DNA of 25,807 nt from an uncultured Subdoligranulum sp. GTDB lineage: Bacteria; Bacillota_A; Clostridia; Oscillospirales; Ruminococcaceae. The DNA is taken from NCBI RefSeq assembly GCF_937890665.1, contig NZ_CALADU010000288.1, forward strand, positions 1-25,807, read 5' to 3'. Positions within the stretch are counted from its first letter, which is position 1. The number at the start of each line of letters is the position of its first letter. Both the position numbers and the translations under genes were made by a program. The notes beneath the pieces are model-generated. The model was not told the origin of the DNA. It made no database searches and saw only the letters and a list, made by a program, of their open reading frames with translations. Positions 15,960 to 24,613 of this stretch are shown here, piece by piece.

Positions 15960-17966
15960 TCATTCCCCCCGGCGGGCTTCCATCAGGGCGAATAACGCTT
16001 CGTCAGTGGGATGCTTTTCGGTGTTGAGCAAAAGCTGCACGCGGCTTTCCTCTGCGCTTTCGCCAAATTCCTGCATCCAACTGTGGAAGTGCGGCCCCTC
16101 GCCCTTGTTGCGGGCGTAGCTCATCAGGTAGCCGCAGAGCTGCGCCGTCTGGCGGATATCGGTCTGGCATTCGTTGGCGTAAAAACTTACCCATTTACCG
16201 TGTTCCCGGTCGGTCATGGCCCGGTAGGCGAGGGCATACCAGTGTTTTGCCTTCCCGGCAAAATAGAAGCAATCTTTCCAGGCATGATCCGCTCCCGCCT
16301 GCAGTGCGCGGCAAATGTCCAGTGCGCCGTCTGCCCAGTAAGAGTACAACTGCGCCTGCAACAAAATGCTGTCCTGATACAGACGGCGCGGCGCGCCCGA
16401 AAGCAGCGCAGCGGTCATCTCGCATTGGCGCAGATATTGCTCGTACCCGGTTTGTGCCGTGGCAAATTTTTCGGCACAGAAACGTACCTGTTCCAGCAGG
16501 GAAGGAAGGTCGCACAGCCAGCGCAGTCTTTCGGCAGGGTGCCGGGGATCGTCTAAAAACTGGGAGATCAGCATGCGCGGCACATGGTTGTAAAACTGGT
16601 CGCCTGCGTGTTCGTCCTCGTGCGGGCCATAGGCTACCGCCGCCTGCGCATAGGCGGCCAGGTCGGTGGCCACACGGTCCGGCTGCTCGCCGCCATAGTA
16701 GCTCCCGGCATACTGGCGGCGGTGCTGCGCCGTATCGGCGGTGCCGTCGCGCCAAAGCTGCGCCACATAGTCCAGCAGATAGACGTGCGGCTTGATGTTG
16801 GAACAGTTGATGATCCAATAATCGTCCGCGCCGCACGCCAGCGCCTGCGTCAACTCCCGGCAGACCAGTTCGGCGCTGTTGGGCAGCATGGTGATATGGC
16901 TGGCTGCCTGCAGGTCATAAAAAGAAACATGATAGTAAAGGCCGTGGCGTCCCGCATCCCCGTTCTGCGGCAGCGATGGGATGCGGGGATTTTCGTTGTT
17001 CTGGCGGCGGCTGACCATCTTGCCGTACCCATTGTCCGCCCAGACGCGGATCACGTCATCGGGCAGTTCCAAATTGCCGCTGCGGTACAATTCCATCATT
17101 TCGCCATACAGATTGGTACAGCAAACGGCCTGGGGATCAGTCTGCTTTACAAGGTCATACTGTTCCCGGATCAAGGCGGACAACAGCGAACCGCGCGCTT
17201 CGGCGGAATCGTACTGCGGGTCATCCGCCCAGAAAGGTCGGTCGCCCTGTCCGCGGAAGCCGATGTTCCAGACCACGCGCAGGTCCTTTTGCTCGTTGAT
17301 CCCTTCCTGCCAGAGCGCGCGGAACAGGTCCGAGTACTGGCTGAATTTGGCTTCCAGGTCCGGGTGGCGCTGTACAAACAGGGGTGCGCCCAGCGGTTCG
17401 GCGTGGTGGTGGGTCAGGATCAGCCCCATGTCCGCCGCGGTCTGCCGGTGCTTGAGCCCCTCGGTGCCGGTGCCGGGAATGACCATGTTGCCGCCACAGC
17501 GCAAAAGGGCCTCAAAGGCCATGCGGAACGGCTCCTCGGCGCTGCCGTTTACTTTCCAGTGAGAAAGCAGGGTCTCGTCGTTGATGAACCATCCCCGATA
17601 CCGCACCCGGGCGGGGGTGCTGGCATAGTGGAAGCCGCCGGGAATTTCGACTTCCGTGCGGGGAGAAAATGTCTGGTCGTTCCAGAACCAGAAGGGCTGA
17701 ACGCCCAAAAAGCGGCGGCTGATCTCGAACAGGCCGTAGACGAAGCCCAGAACATCGGCAGCGGAAAGCGTCAGGATATTTGCATCCGCATCCAGACAGA
17801 AGCATTCCGGGGGCAGGGCCGGATCACGGCGCAGACGGAGCTCTCCGCCGGGGGCGTCGGTGGCGCACAGGGTCCGGGCCATATCGCGCCGCAGGGCGTG
17901 CAGGGCATATGCCAGGGGCTTTTCGGCCGCTTCCTGTGGCAAACGTGTATTGTGATTGAGTTTCAT
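15960..17966 (-). CDS. GH115-like glycoside hydrolase (putative alpha-glucuronidase family)
   Basis: This 668-residue protein resembles GH115, whose known members remove alpha-1,2-linked (4-O-methyl)glucuronic acid from xylan. An N-terminal alpha/beta domain (about 1-118; LGFVYGLFEISRRFLG) is followed by the barrel signature YRGWFINDE (123-131) and FEALLRCGGNMVIPGTGTEG. The text GLILTHHHAEPLGAP matches the GTSHHEPM region of the family. WWxxNCSNIKP-type sequence and a helical C-terminal half follow. It is shorter than full-length GH115 (about 800-1000 residues), so the C-terminal domain is reduced. No signal peptide. A GAGG site lies upstream of the ATG. In a pectin context the substrate could be glucuronic acid on arabinogalactan; family assignment is moderately sure, activity is not. 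Confidence 0.65.
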   Translation of the reverse strand: MKLNHNTRLPQEAAEKPLAYALHALRRDMARTLCATDAPGGELRLRRDPALPPECFCLDADANILTLSAADVLGFVYGLFEISRRFLGVQPFWFWNDQTFSPRTEVEIPGGFHYASTPARVRYRGWFINDETLLSHWKVNGSAEEPFRMAFEALLRCGGNMVIPGTGTEGLKHRQTAADMGLILTHHHAEPLGAPLFVQRHPDLEAKFSQYSDLFRALWQEGINEQKDLRVVWNIGFRGQGDRPFWADDPQYDSAEARGSLLSALIREQYDLVKQTDPQAVCCTNLYGEMMELYRSGNLELPDDVIRVWADNGYGKMVSRRQNNENPRIPSLPQNGDAGRHGLYYHVSFYDLQAASHITMLPNSAELVCRELTQALACGADDYWIINCSNIKPHVYLLDYVAQLWRDGTADTAQHRRQYAGSYYGGEQPDRVATDLAAYAQAAVAYGPHEDEHAGDQFYNHVPRMLISQFLDDPRHPAERLRWLCDLPSLLEQVRFCAEKFATAQTGYEQYLRQCEMTAALLSGAPRRLYQDSILLQAQLYSYWADGALDICRALQAGADHAWKDCFYFAGKAKHWYALAYRAMTDREHGKWVSFYANECQTDIRQTAQLCGYLMSYARNKGEGPHFHSWMQEFGESAEESRVQLLLNTEKHPTDEALFALMEARRGE

Positions 17967-18002
17967 ATCATTTTTCCTCTTTAGGCGGGAGGCAGGGGAT
18001 CT

Positions 18003-18086
18003 TCAAGCCTGCCCGTGCAGATAATCGGAGGGCGTCAGCCCCGTCACTTTCTTGAAAAGCTGGCTGAAATACTGCGGATTGTTCCG
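18003..18086 (-). pseudogene. C-terminal fragment of an AraC family regulator
   Basis: On the minus strand this stretch encodes RNNPQYFSQLFKKVTG, then LTPSDYLHGQA and a stop. This is the second helix-turn-helix and C-terminal tail shared by AraC-type regulators (compare NPQYFSRxFKKxTGxTPSxYR). Upstream of it the frame turns into unrelated sequence that is part of the hairpin at 18104-18157, so about 90% of the gene is missing. It differs from the intact regulator at 4369-5310 and so is not a recent copy of it. The original gene probably sat between the aldo/keto reductase and the GH115-like gene and was lost by deletion. Confidence 0.8.
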
Positions 18087-18103
18087 GCAGACACTTCTGC
18101 ACG

Positions 18104-18157
18104 GAAAAGGCAGGCCCATGCGGTGCGCATGACACTGCGGGAAGGACCTGCCTTTTC
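18104..18157 (-). terminator. Hairpin after the aldo/keto reductase gene
   Basis: A perfect 11-bp stem GAAAAGGCAGG/CCTGCCTTTTC (18104-18114 with 18147-18157) encloses a 32-nt loop that itself contains CATGCG-GTG-CGCATG (18117-18131). The U-rich end of the stem makes it a plausible terminator or 3' stabiliser 15 nt after the reductase stop. If it terminates efficiently the GH115-like gene would need its own promoter, which I could not identify. Confidence 0.5.
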
Positions 18158-18171
18158 GGCGTCAGAAAGAA

Positions 18172-19161
18172 TCAGCTGTTGGCATCAATAAAAGCCAGTT
18201 CCTCTTGCGTCAGGGGCGGGCTTTGCAGCACATTCAAATCATCCAGCAACTGTTCGGGGCGGCTGGCTCCGACCAATACGCTGGTAACGGCTCCATCCCG
18301 CCGGATCCATCGCAAGGCCATGGCGGCCAGGCTCTCGCCGCGGCGGGCGGCCAGGTCGTTCAAGGCACGGATCTGCGCCAGGCGTTCCGGGGTCAGGGCG
18401 CTGCCTTTCAAAAAGCGGCCGTCGGTGCATATGCGGCTGTCCTCAGGGATACCATGCAAATAGCGGTCTGTCAAAAGTCCCTGAGCAAGCGGACTGAAAG
18501 CGATGATCCCGCGGCCATTGGCTACGGCGGCGTCTTTCAGGCCGTTGCGCTCGATGGTACGGTCGAAGATGGAATAGCGGTTCTGGTTGATGATGAAAGG
18601 GCAGTGCAGTTCGTCCAAAATAGAAGCGGCTTTCATCATAGTGGGGCCGTCATAGTTGGAAAGTCCTGCGTACAGGGCCTTGCCGCTGCGCACGGCCTGT
18701 GCGAGTGCGCCCATGGTCTCTTCCAGCGGGGTGTCAGGGTCCATGCGGTGGTGGTAAAAAATATCCACATAATCGAGCCCCATGCGCATAAGGCTGTCGT
18801 CCAGGCTGCTCAGCAGATATTTGCGGCTGCCGCCGTCCCCGTAGGGGCCATCCCACATGCTGTAACCGGCTTTAGTGGAAATGACCAGTTCCCGGCGGTG
18901 GGAGCCCAGATCATCCCGCAGAATGCGGCCGAAATTCCGTTCCGCCGCGCCGGGTTCCGGGCCGTAATTGTTGGCCAGGTCGAAATGAACGATACCGTTA
19001 TCAAACGCTGTGCGGCAGATGGCCCGCATGGTGTCATAACGGCTGCTGTCGCCGAAGTTGTGCCATAACCCAAGTGACAAAACCGGCAGTTTCAGGCCGC
19101 TGCGGCCACAGGGAACATAGTGCATCGCGTCATAACGCTGTGGAGAGGGAACGTATTCCAT
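18172..19161 (-). CDS. yghZ: Aldo/keto reductase, YghZ-like (L-glyceraldehyde 3-phosphate reductase type)
   Basis: This 329-residue NADPH-dependent reductase closely resembles E. coli YghZ (AKR14). Matching text includes RCGRSGLKLP-type sequence (PCGRSGLKLPVLSLGLWHNFGD), FDLANNYGPEPGAAERNFGRIL, STKAGYSMWDGPYGD and YVDIFYHHRMDPDTPLEETM. The catalytic residues are Asp61, Tyr66, Lys97 and His137/His138. Known activities of YghZ are reduction of L-glyceraldehyde 3-phosphate and methylglyoxal. Here it may reduce an aldehyde formed in sugar breakdown, such as L-lactaldehyde from L-rhamnose, but that is an inference. AGGAG lies 7 nt before the ATG, and the gene follows GH51 after 18 nt in the same operon. 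Confidence 0.9.
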   Translation of the reverse strand: MEYVPSPQRYDAMHYVPCGRSGLKLPVLSLGLWHNFGDSSRYDTMRAICRTAFDNGIVHFDLANNYGPEPGAAERNFGRILRDDLGSHRRELVISTKAGYSMWDGPYGDGGSRKYLLSSLDDSLMRMGLDYVDIFYHHRMDPDTPLEETMGALAQAVRSGKALYAGLSNYDGPTMMKAASILDELHCPFIINQNRYSIFDRTIERNGLKDAAVANGRGIIAFSPLAQGLLTDRYLHGIPEDSRICTDGRFLKGSALTPERLAQIRALNDLAARRGESLAAMALRWIRRDGAVTSVLVGASRPEQLLDDLNVLQSPPLTQEELAFIDANS

Positions 19162-19179
19162 AATTTTTCTCCTTTGGCT

Positions 19180-20640
19180 TTAAGCAGGGATCACAGTAAA
19201 AGCGGCAACACTGCACGGGGGCAGACTGGCGGTGAATCCGCCGTCGCACAAAGATACATCCAACGGACGGGGCTGGACCCGGTCCGGCATGTCGAACGTA
19301 TTGTGTGCTTCCGGCGTACCGGCCAACACCATTCCCTGCACGGCGGAGGCTTTCATGCCGCCCAGCAGGCAGGTCACGGGAGCACTGGCGGCGTCGTTCA
19401 GGTGCGCCACTGTGATCAGCACCGTGCCGTCTGCCTGGCAGCTGGCCGAAATGTGCAGGTCGGGCACCGTCTGTTCGTCCTGGCCCAGCATTTTGGTTTG
19501 CGCGTAGCTTTCCAGTTGGCGGGCGTTTTGGTGGGGGGCATACATGGCGAACACATGATAGGTGGGAGTCAGCAACATTTTGTCCCCTTCGGTCAGTACC
19601 ATGGCCTGCAGGACGTTGACCATCTGGGCAATATTCGCCATCACAACGGTGTCGCAGTGATTGTTGAAAATGTTTAGGTTGATAGCTGCCACCAATGCGT
19701 CGCGCATACTGTTCTGTTGATAAAGGAATCCAGGGTTCGTACCCGGTTCCACATCGAACCAGGTGCCCCATTCGTCTACCGCCAGACCGATAGGCCGTCC
19801 GTTGCCGAACTGCCGAATGGTGCGGCTGTGGTTTTCCACCAGCTCTTCCATCCGCAGGGTCTTATGCAGGGTGGTGTAGTATTCGGCGCGGGTAAATTCG
19901 GTGGCCGAACCCTTGTGCTGCCAGTCGGGGCCGGGGATCGTGTAGTAGTGCAGGCTCACGGCATCGATGACGTGCCCGGACTGCTCTACCACCGTGCGGG
20001 TCCAATGGTAGTCGTCCACGTTGGCACCGGATGCGATTTTGTACAGTGGATGGGCCGGGTCGTAGCTGCGCAGATAGGTGGAATACTGGCGGCAAAGGTC
20101 GGCATAATATTCCGCCCGCATGTTGCCGCCGCAGCCCCATGCTTCGTTGCCGATGCCCCAGTACTGCACATAGAACGGTTCTTCAGCACCGTTTTTGCGG
20201 CGAAGATCCGCCATGGGGGAAACGCCGCCCATGTTGCAGTACTCCACCCAGTCGGAAAATTCCTGTACGGTGCCGCTGCCTACGTTGCCGGAAAAATAGG
20301 GTTCACATCCCAGCTTGCGGCACAGGTCGATGAACTCGTGGGTGCCGAAGGAATTGTCCTCCGTCACGCCGCCCCAGTTGGTGTTGACGATGGTCTTGCG
20401 GCCGGCCTGGGGGCCGATGCCGTCTTGCCAGTGGTAAGTATCGGCAAAACAGCCGCCGGGCCAGCGCAGCACCGGAATGTGCAGGGCCTGCAGGGCGTGG
20501 AGCACATCGGGGCGCAAAGTGCCGTTTTCGTCCAGCAGACCGTTGTAGATGCAGCGGCCCAGATGTTCGGAAAACTGGCCGTAGATGTTTTTATTGATGG
20601 TGCCTACCGAGCGGTTGGCATTGACGAAGAGAAAGGCCAT
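19180..20640 (-). CDS. GH51 alpha-L-arabinofuranosidase
   Basis: This 486-residue enzyme is predicted to release L-arabinofuranose from arabinan or arabinogalactan side chains, in the cytoplasm. It opens with the family start (NANRSVGTINKNIYGQFSEH) and has RWPGGCFADTYHWQDGIGP. The acid/base is in WGIGNEAWGCGG (Glu166) and the nucleophile in LAVDEWGTWF (Glu290); the spacing between them fits GH51. A C-terminal beta domain follows from about residue 370. The start chosen has GGAGG 7 nt upstream; an in-frame ATG at 20685 would add 15 residues that overlap this site. There is no signal peptide. It lies 58 nt after the GH112 gene. Confidence 0.94.
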   Translation of the reverse strand: MAFLFVNANRSVGTINKNIYGQFSEHLGRCIYNGLLDENGTLRPDVLHALQALHIPVLRWPGGCFADTYHWQDGIGPQAGRKTIVNTNWGGVTEDNSFGTHEFIDLCRKLGCEPYFSGNVGSGTVQEFSDWVEYCNMGGVSPMADLRRKNGAEEPFYVQYWGIGNEAWGCGGNMRAEYYADLCRQYSTYLRSYDPAHPLYKIASGANVDDYHWTRTVVEQSGHVIDAVSLHYYTIPGPDWQHKGSATEFTRAEYYTTLHKTLRMEELVENHSRTIRQFGNGRPIGLAVDEWGTWFDVEPGTNPGFLYQQNSMRDALVAAINLNIFNNHCDTVVMANIAQMVNVLQAMVLTEGDKMLLTPTYHVFAMYAPHQNARQLESYAQTKMLGQDEQTVPDLHISASCQADGTVLITVAHLNDAASAPVTCLLGGMKASAVQGMVLAGTPEAHNTFDMPDRVQPRPLDVSLCDGGFTASLPPCSVAAFTVIPA

Positions 20641-20698
20641 GAAAAAACCTCCATTTTGATGGGCCTTGGCAAAGCGGGCCTGCACCCAAAAATCAAAG

Positions 20699-22855
20699 TT
20701 ATTGATCCAAAATCAGCGTCTGATAGGGGGAAAGGCGGGCGGTCACATCCCCCTTGGGGGTGGGGATGGTCGTTTCCACGTCGGTCTCGCCGTTGTTGAT
20801 GAGCACCAGTTTGCCTTCTTCAGGCCAGGCGGCGCATTCCACCTGGGGCATGTCGGGCAGATAGTCGCAGGTCAGGGGACGTCCCGTGGCCCACAGCAAC
20901 AGATTCAGCAGCATACGGGCGTTGACGGGGCTGTATGCAAACCCGCCCATATACACACCGCAGCCTTTGCCGAAAGTATGGGCGGCGATGGCCGGCTGTC
21001 CGTCTGAAGCAGCGAGGACGTGCGTGTCACCGTCCGTAAGGTAGAGCCCGCTGCGGCTCTTGACCGTGCAGCCCTCCGGCAGCAGGCCGGCCACGGAGTG
21101 GACGTTCACCGGCCAGCGGCCGTGGCAGACACGTGCGCCGGTGTCCTCGTCCACGCCCAGCACCCGTGCCATGCGGAAGTAATCGCCGTACCCGGCCACG
21201 GCCGAAGGTTCGTTTACACCCAGGAAAACACCGCCCTCGGCTACCCACTGGTGCAGCCGGGCTACCAGATCGGCATTGTGCCAGGCATCACCGCCGCTCC
21301 AGGCAGTACCGGCCGGTCCGGCGTTGATGATGACATCCACGCCCTCCAACTTGCCGTCCAGCACGTCCTCAAAGCTCAAAAAGCGGGTGTTCACCGGCAA
21401 CCCGGCCAAAGCCTCGTTGATGTGGATCAGATCGAACATATAGGTCTCGTGGAAATGGCCAGACAATGTCCAGGGCCGCAGGCTGCCCCAACTGTGCAGC
21501 ACCGCCACGGTCAGCGGCATGGTATACACGCGGCCGGTATCGTGCAGATCGCGCAAGGTGCGAAACTCATTCGCTACATTGGCGATATATTCCACGAAAT
21601 CGGGATAATCTTTCAGCAGGTGCAGGTAACCGCCCAGGCCGATGCGGTCGATCTTGTCACGCAGAAGCGCCCGGCGCACATGCAGCCAGTAATCCCGGGC
21701 GTCCCGTGTGGGATCGCCGCCGGGTGCAAAGGTGGGGGCACCCCCCAGGCCAACGGGGAACAGGTAGGGGTGAAGGCGCAGTTCATGCACATCGGCCTTT
21801 ACCCCGGCGCACATCCGGGCTTCATAGCCGGAGAATACGCACTTGATGATGCCGTCGAAGCCGAATTGAGAGAAGTAAGGGCCATAAGGCTCTACCCCGA
21901 CCCAACTGTCGTCGTAGAATACATAGGCTTTCTTGCCGTACTGATGGACCAGGTCTACCAGCTCTTTGCCAAATCCGGCCACGAACCGCTGGGTGAACGC
22001 CATGTAATCCCGCTTGTGGGGGCTGGGGGGCATGTGAGTCACCTGCAAGTTGCCCTTGTTGATGAAATCTTCCGCCGTCAGGGCATAGCCGGTCTCGGCC
22101 TTGAAATCTTCCAGGGCCTGCTCCGACACGGTAAAGTCATAGATGCCCCAGTCAGTGAACAGGCTTTGGTTGCGTGTGTCTGCGCCCCAGATCCACACAA
22201 AGTTGTAAAACATGCTGGTGAAGCGCACCACATTGGTATGGGGGTGATCTTCGCACCACTGTCGCAGCCATTGGGTCAGATAGGCCCGGGCTTCCGGCGT
22301 GCGGGGATCGACCGGCATCAGGTGTTCGCTGTCCCAATGGTTGGTCACGTGGTTGTACATGGAGATCTCTTCCCACAGGCGGTAGGCCAGGAAGCTGACG
22401 GTGTACAGGTGCCACGGGATGGGGGCGTCGATGATGACACAGCCGCTGTCTTTATCCCAATGCCAGGCATCGGGATAAAGAAGGGTGTTGCTTGTGCGGT
22501 CCCACACCTGCCAGTAGGGCAGGGCGCGGGGGCCGTCGTTGACTTTGAACTGCTGGTGAAAAAATTCGGCCAGCAACGAAATTTGCAGCGCGCCGCCCTC
22601 AGCCGGGCGCGGACTGGTGGATAAAAAAGTCTGCTGCAGGCAGTTGGGGTGGGCTTTGGCCCATTGATTGTGGCCGCGGATGATGCAGATGGTGGAATAA
22701 ATGTCATACCCGGCATTCAGAATTTCGTCCGAAAGTTGGGTGCCGTCGCTGTCGCGGATGACATCGGCCCCCCAACGTTGGGCCAGTTGCAGGGTCAAGT
22801 CTTCACAACCGGCTTCGCCCGGCAGGGTAAAGCCGCCTTTGGTGTGCGTCGTCAT
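20699..22855 (-). CDS. GH112 phosphorylase, probably D-galactosyl-beta-1,4-L-rhamnose phosphorylase
   Basis: This 718-residue protein matches the GH112 family along its length: GGFTLPGE near the start, WGADVIRDSDGTQLSDE, WHLYTVSFLAYRLWEEISMYNHVTN, VVRFTSMFYNF, FYDDSWVGVEPYG, LPVNTRFLSFEDVL and GVYMGGFAYSPVNARML. Asp316 aligns with the general acid Asp of the bifidobacterial lacto-N-biose phosphorylase (GDQWIGTEPY). The family phosphorolyses beta-galactosides to galactose 1-phosphate. Known members act on lacto-N-biose/galacto-N-biose or, in Clostridium phytofermentans, on galactosyl-beta-1,4-L-rhamnose. The neighbouring GH105, CE12-like and GH51 genes favour the rhamnoside; this is inference. 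The ribosome binding site is weak (AAAGG about 12 nt upstream). It is cytoplasmic. Confidence 0.9.
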   Translation of the reverse strand: MTTHTKGGFTLPGEAGCEDLTLQLAQRWGADVIRDSDGTQLSDEILNAGYDIYSTICIIRGHNQWAKAHPNCLQQTFLSTSPRPAEGGALQISLLAEFFHQQFKVNDGPRALPYWQVWDRTSNTLLYPDAWHWDKDSGCVIIDAPIPWHLYTVSFLAYRLWEEISMYNHVTNHWDSEHLMPVDPRTPEARAYLTQWLRQWCEDHPHTNVVRFTSMFYNFVWIWGADTRNQSLFTDWGIYDFTVSEQALEDFKAETGYALTAEDFINKGNLQVTHMPPSPHKRDYMAFTQRFVAGFGKELVDLVHQYGKKAYVFYDDSWVGVEPYGPYFSQFGFDGIIKCVFSGYEARMCAGVKADVHELRLHPYLFPVGLGGAPTFAPGGDPTRDARDYWLHVRRALLRDKIDRIGLGGYLHLLKDYPDFVEYIANVANEFRTLRDLHDTGRVYTMPLTVAVLHSWGSLRPWTLSGHFHETYMFDLIHINEALAGLPVNTRFLSFEDVLDGKLEGVDVIINAGPAGTAWSGGDAWHNADLVARLHQWVAEGGVFLGVNEPSAVAGYGDYFRMARVLGVDEDTGARVCHGRWPVNVHSVAGLLPEGCTVKSRSGLYLTDGDTHVLAASDGQPAIAAHTFGKGCGVYMGGFAYSPVNARMLLNLLLWATGRPLTCDYLPDMPQVECAAWPEEGKLVLINNGETDVETTIPTPKGDVTARLSPYQTLILDQ

Positions 22856-22927
22856 GATATTTCTAACCTTTCTTGCCGCAAAAGGGCAGGGTGCAGGCCG
22901 GGCAGGGCACCGGCATTTTGTTGAATG

Positions 22928-24574
22928 TCAAATGTGGACCCGGCGGCAGATCGCGACTGCCTGATCGCGCCGCAGCGGGGTGTCAGGAGTGGGGAACGGC
23001 CCCTCAGGCAGCAGCCCGGCCGACCGGGCACGGGCCATGAGATCGGGACCGTCAGGCAGTGGGCAGCGGGTGGCGTAACCCGGCAGCAGGACGGCCAAGA
23101 ACTCGTCCAGCGTCACAGGGGCGGCCGGGTGCAGGCAGCCGTCACAGGCCCAACTATCCGGCAGCAGGCCGCACTGTACCGCACATTGCACGGCGATACC
23201 CAGGGGCGTTTCGCCCACTACGTCCGCAAAGGGGCTGCAGTAGCCGTTGACGGGGAACAAGTGCAGTGCTGCCGTAACCAGTTGAACGGTGTCGCCGCGA
23301 GTCAGGGGCCCGTCATGATCAAAGGCGGCATAGGGATCGCCTTCGGGGGAGGGCAGCCCTGGGGGCGGGGCCAGCGGTGTGCAGGGCCCGGCAGGGGACC
23401 AGGGGACGCGTTCCAGGGTGGGAACGGCCAGTGCAGGGGACAGGGCCCCCGCCACAAAAGCGGCCGCTGCGAACGCGCCGAAGTCGTTGGTGTGCGTGTA
23501 ATCACCGGAGTAGAACCACCGTTTGCTGGCCTCCCGCCCGGCACGTACGATTTGATCCATCGTGAATTTGTGCAGATCGATCACGGGGGTATGCGTCTGC
23601 TGCCCAAGGTGCTGCATTGCTTCTGCATAATCGGCCAGCAGGTCATTATAAAGCCCTTCCGGCGTCCAACTGTTTCGAGCCAGCGGCGTCACCAGCAACG
23701 GGACAGCGCCTTTGGCCCGCACGGCTGTCAGGTATTCGCGCAGCCGTTGCGTGTAGCCGCCGCGGGCATCCAGATGGGGGCGCTTTTGGTCGTTGTGGCC
23801 GAACTGCATCAGGACAAGATCGCCCGGGCGCAGCCGCTGTTCCAACAGGGCCCAGTGACCTTCGGCCGTGAAACTTTCAGTGGTCAGACCGGAATGTGCA
23901 TGGTTGGACACACAGAACCCGTCCGGTAAAAACCAGGGCAGCATCTCGCCCCAACCGGCATAGCTGGTGCCGGGGGCATAGGGGACGGCGGCGCTCTGGT
24001 CGGTCACGGTGGAGTCCCCCATCAGGAACACCCGGCGGGTGTGGGCGGGCGCTGTTTGCAGTTCCAACCGCTGCAGCCCGGCCCCCACGAGGGAAACATC
24101 TACCGCCAAATTTAGATAGGGTGCACTGTCTCCTTCGGAGATCAGCGGCACGGTGTCTACCGTGAACGGTACCTGCTGTACCGTACCCGCAGCCAGCGTG
24201 CCGCGCCAGGCAAGACGGCGGCGCCCCACAAAGACCAGTGCTTCGCCGCCAGTACCACAGAGGGTGACAGTGCCCGTATACATCCCTTCAGCGGGGACTG
24301 CCGCTTTGTACCACAGGGGCAGGGCGCGGCCATCCAGATCCGCGGCGGTCAGGTCGGGGGCAGGCTGGGCAAACACCCCTTCGGGGGTGCAGTGCAGGCC
24401 ACTGATGGGCCGGTGCAGCCACCACAGGGGCTGCCATCCGGCATGATGCAGAGGAACCTGCAGATCCGGCCAGTGCATCTGAACGGCATCGGTGATAAAG
24501 CCGTTGCTGCCGGGGCCCTGCCACAGGGCTGTGCCCGACGGGGTCAGGCAGTCTACAGTCAGGTGAAAATCCAT
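22928..24574 (-). CDS. CE12-like rhamnogalacturonan acetylesterase with C-terminal SLH-like repeats
   Basis: This 548-residue protein has three parts. Residues 1 to about 175 form a beta-rich domain. The SGNH esterase domain (about 180-400) has FLMGDSTVTDQ (Ser188), HSGLTTESF, QFGHNDQK and SGDYTHTNDFGA (Asp358, His361), the complete CE12 signature of rhamnogalacturonan acetylesterases, which remove acetyl groups from rhamnogalacturonan-I. From about residue 425 to the end, two repeats resemble S-layer homology domains (LTRGDTVQLVTAALHL, YCSPFADVVGETPLGIAVQC, VQCGLLPDS, then LDEFLAVLLPG and LRRDQAVAICRR). There is no signal peptide, so a cell-wall anchor would be out of place. The start has GGGAG upstream, 39 nt after the GH105 stop. 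Confidence 0.88.
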   Translation of the reverse strand: MDFHLTVDCLTPSGTALWQGPGSNGFITDAVQMHWPDLQVPLHHAGWQPLWWLHRPISGLHCTPEGVFAQPAPDLTAADLDGRALPLWYKAAVPAEGMYTGTVTLCGTGGEALVFVGRRRLAWRGTLAAGTVQQVPFTVDTVPLISEGDSAPYLNLAVDVSLVGAGLQRLELQTAPAHTRRVFLMGDSTVTDQSAAVPYAPGTSYAGWGEMLPWFLPDGFCVSNHAHSGLTTESFTAEGHWALLEQRLRPGDLVLMQFGHNDQKRPHLDARGGYTQRLREYLTAVRAKGAVPLLVTPLARNSWTPEGLYNDLLADYAEAMQHLGQQTHTPVIDLHKFTMDQIVRAGREASKRWFYSGDYTHTNDFGAFAAAAFVAGALSPALAVPTLERVPWSPAGPCTPLAPPPGLPSPEGDPYAAFDHDGPLTRGDTVQLVTAALHLFPVNGYCSPFADVVGETPLGIAVQCAVQCGLLPDSWACDGCLHPAAPVTLDEFLAVLLPGYATRCPLPDGPDLMARARSAGLLPEGPFPTPDTPLRRDQAVAICRRVHI

Positions 24575-24613
24575 GACGAACGCTCCCTTGCAGATTTTTA
24601 GGCGCAGTGCCGC

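Noticed and set aside
15625..15963. Overlapping ~100-codon frames on both strands of the convergent gap
   Set aside because: They run through the terminator stem, lack ribosome binding sites at their starts and show no domain.
21020..22624. Long plus-strand frame antisense to GH112, with similar ones at 8211-9692 and 16584-17984
   Set aside because: These are mirror frames of GC-rich genes; each lacks a ribosome binding site and family motifs, while the sense genes have full catalytic signatures.
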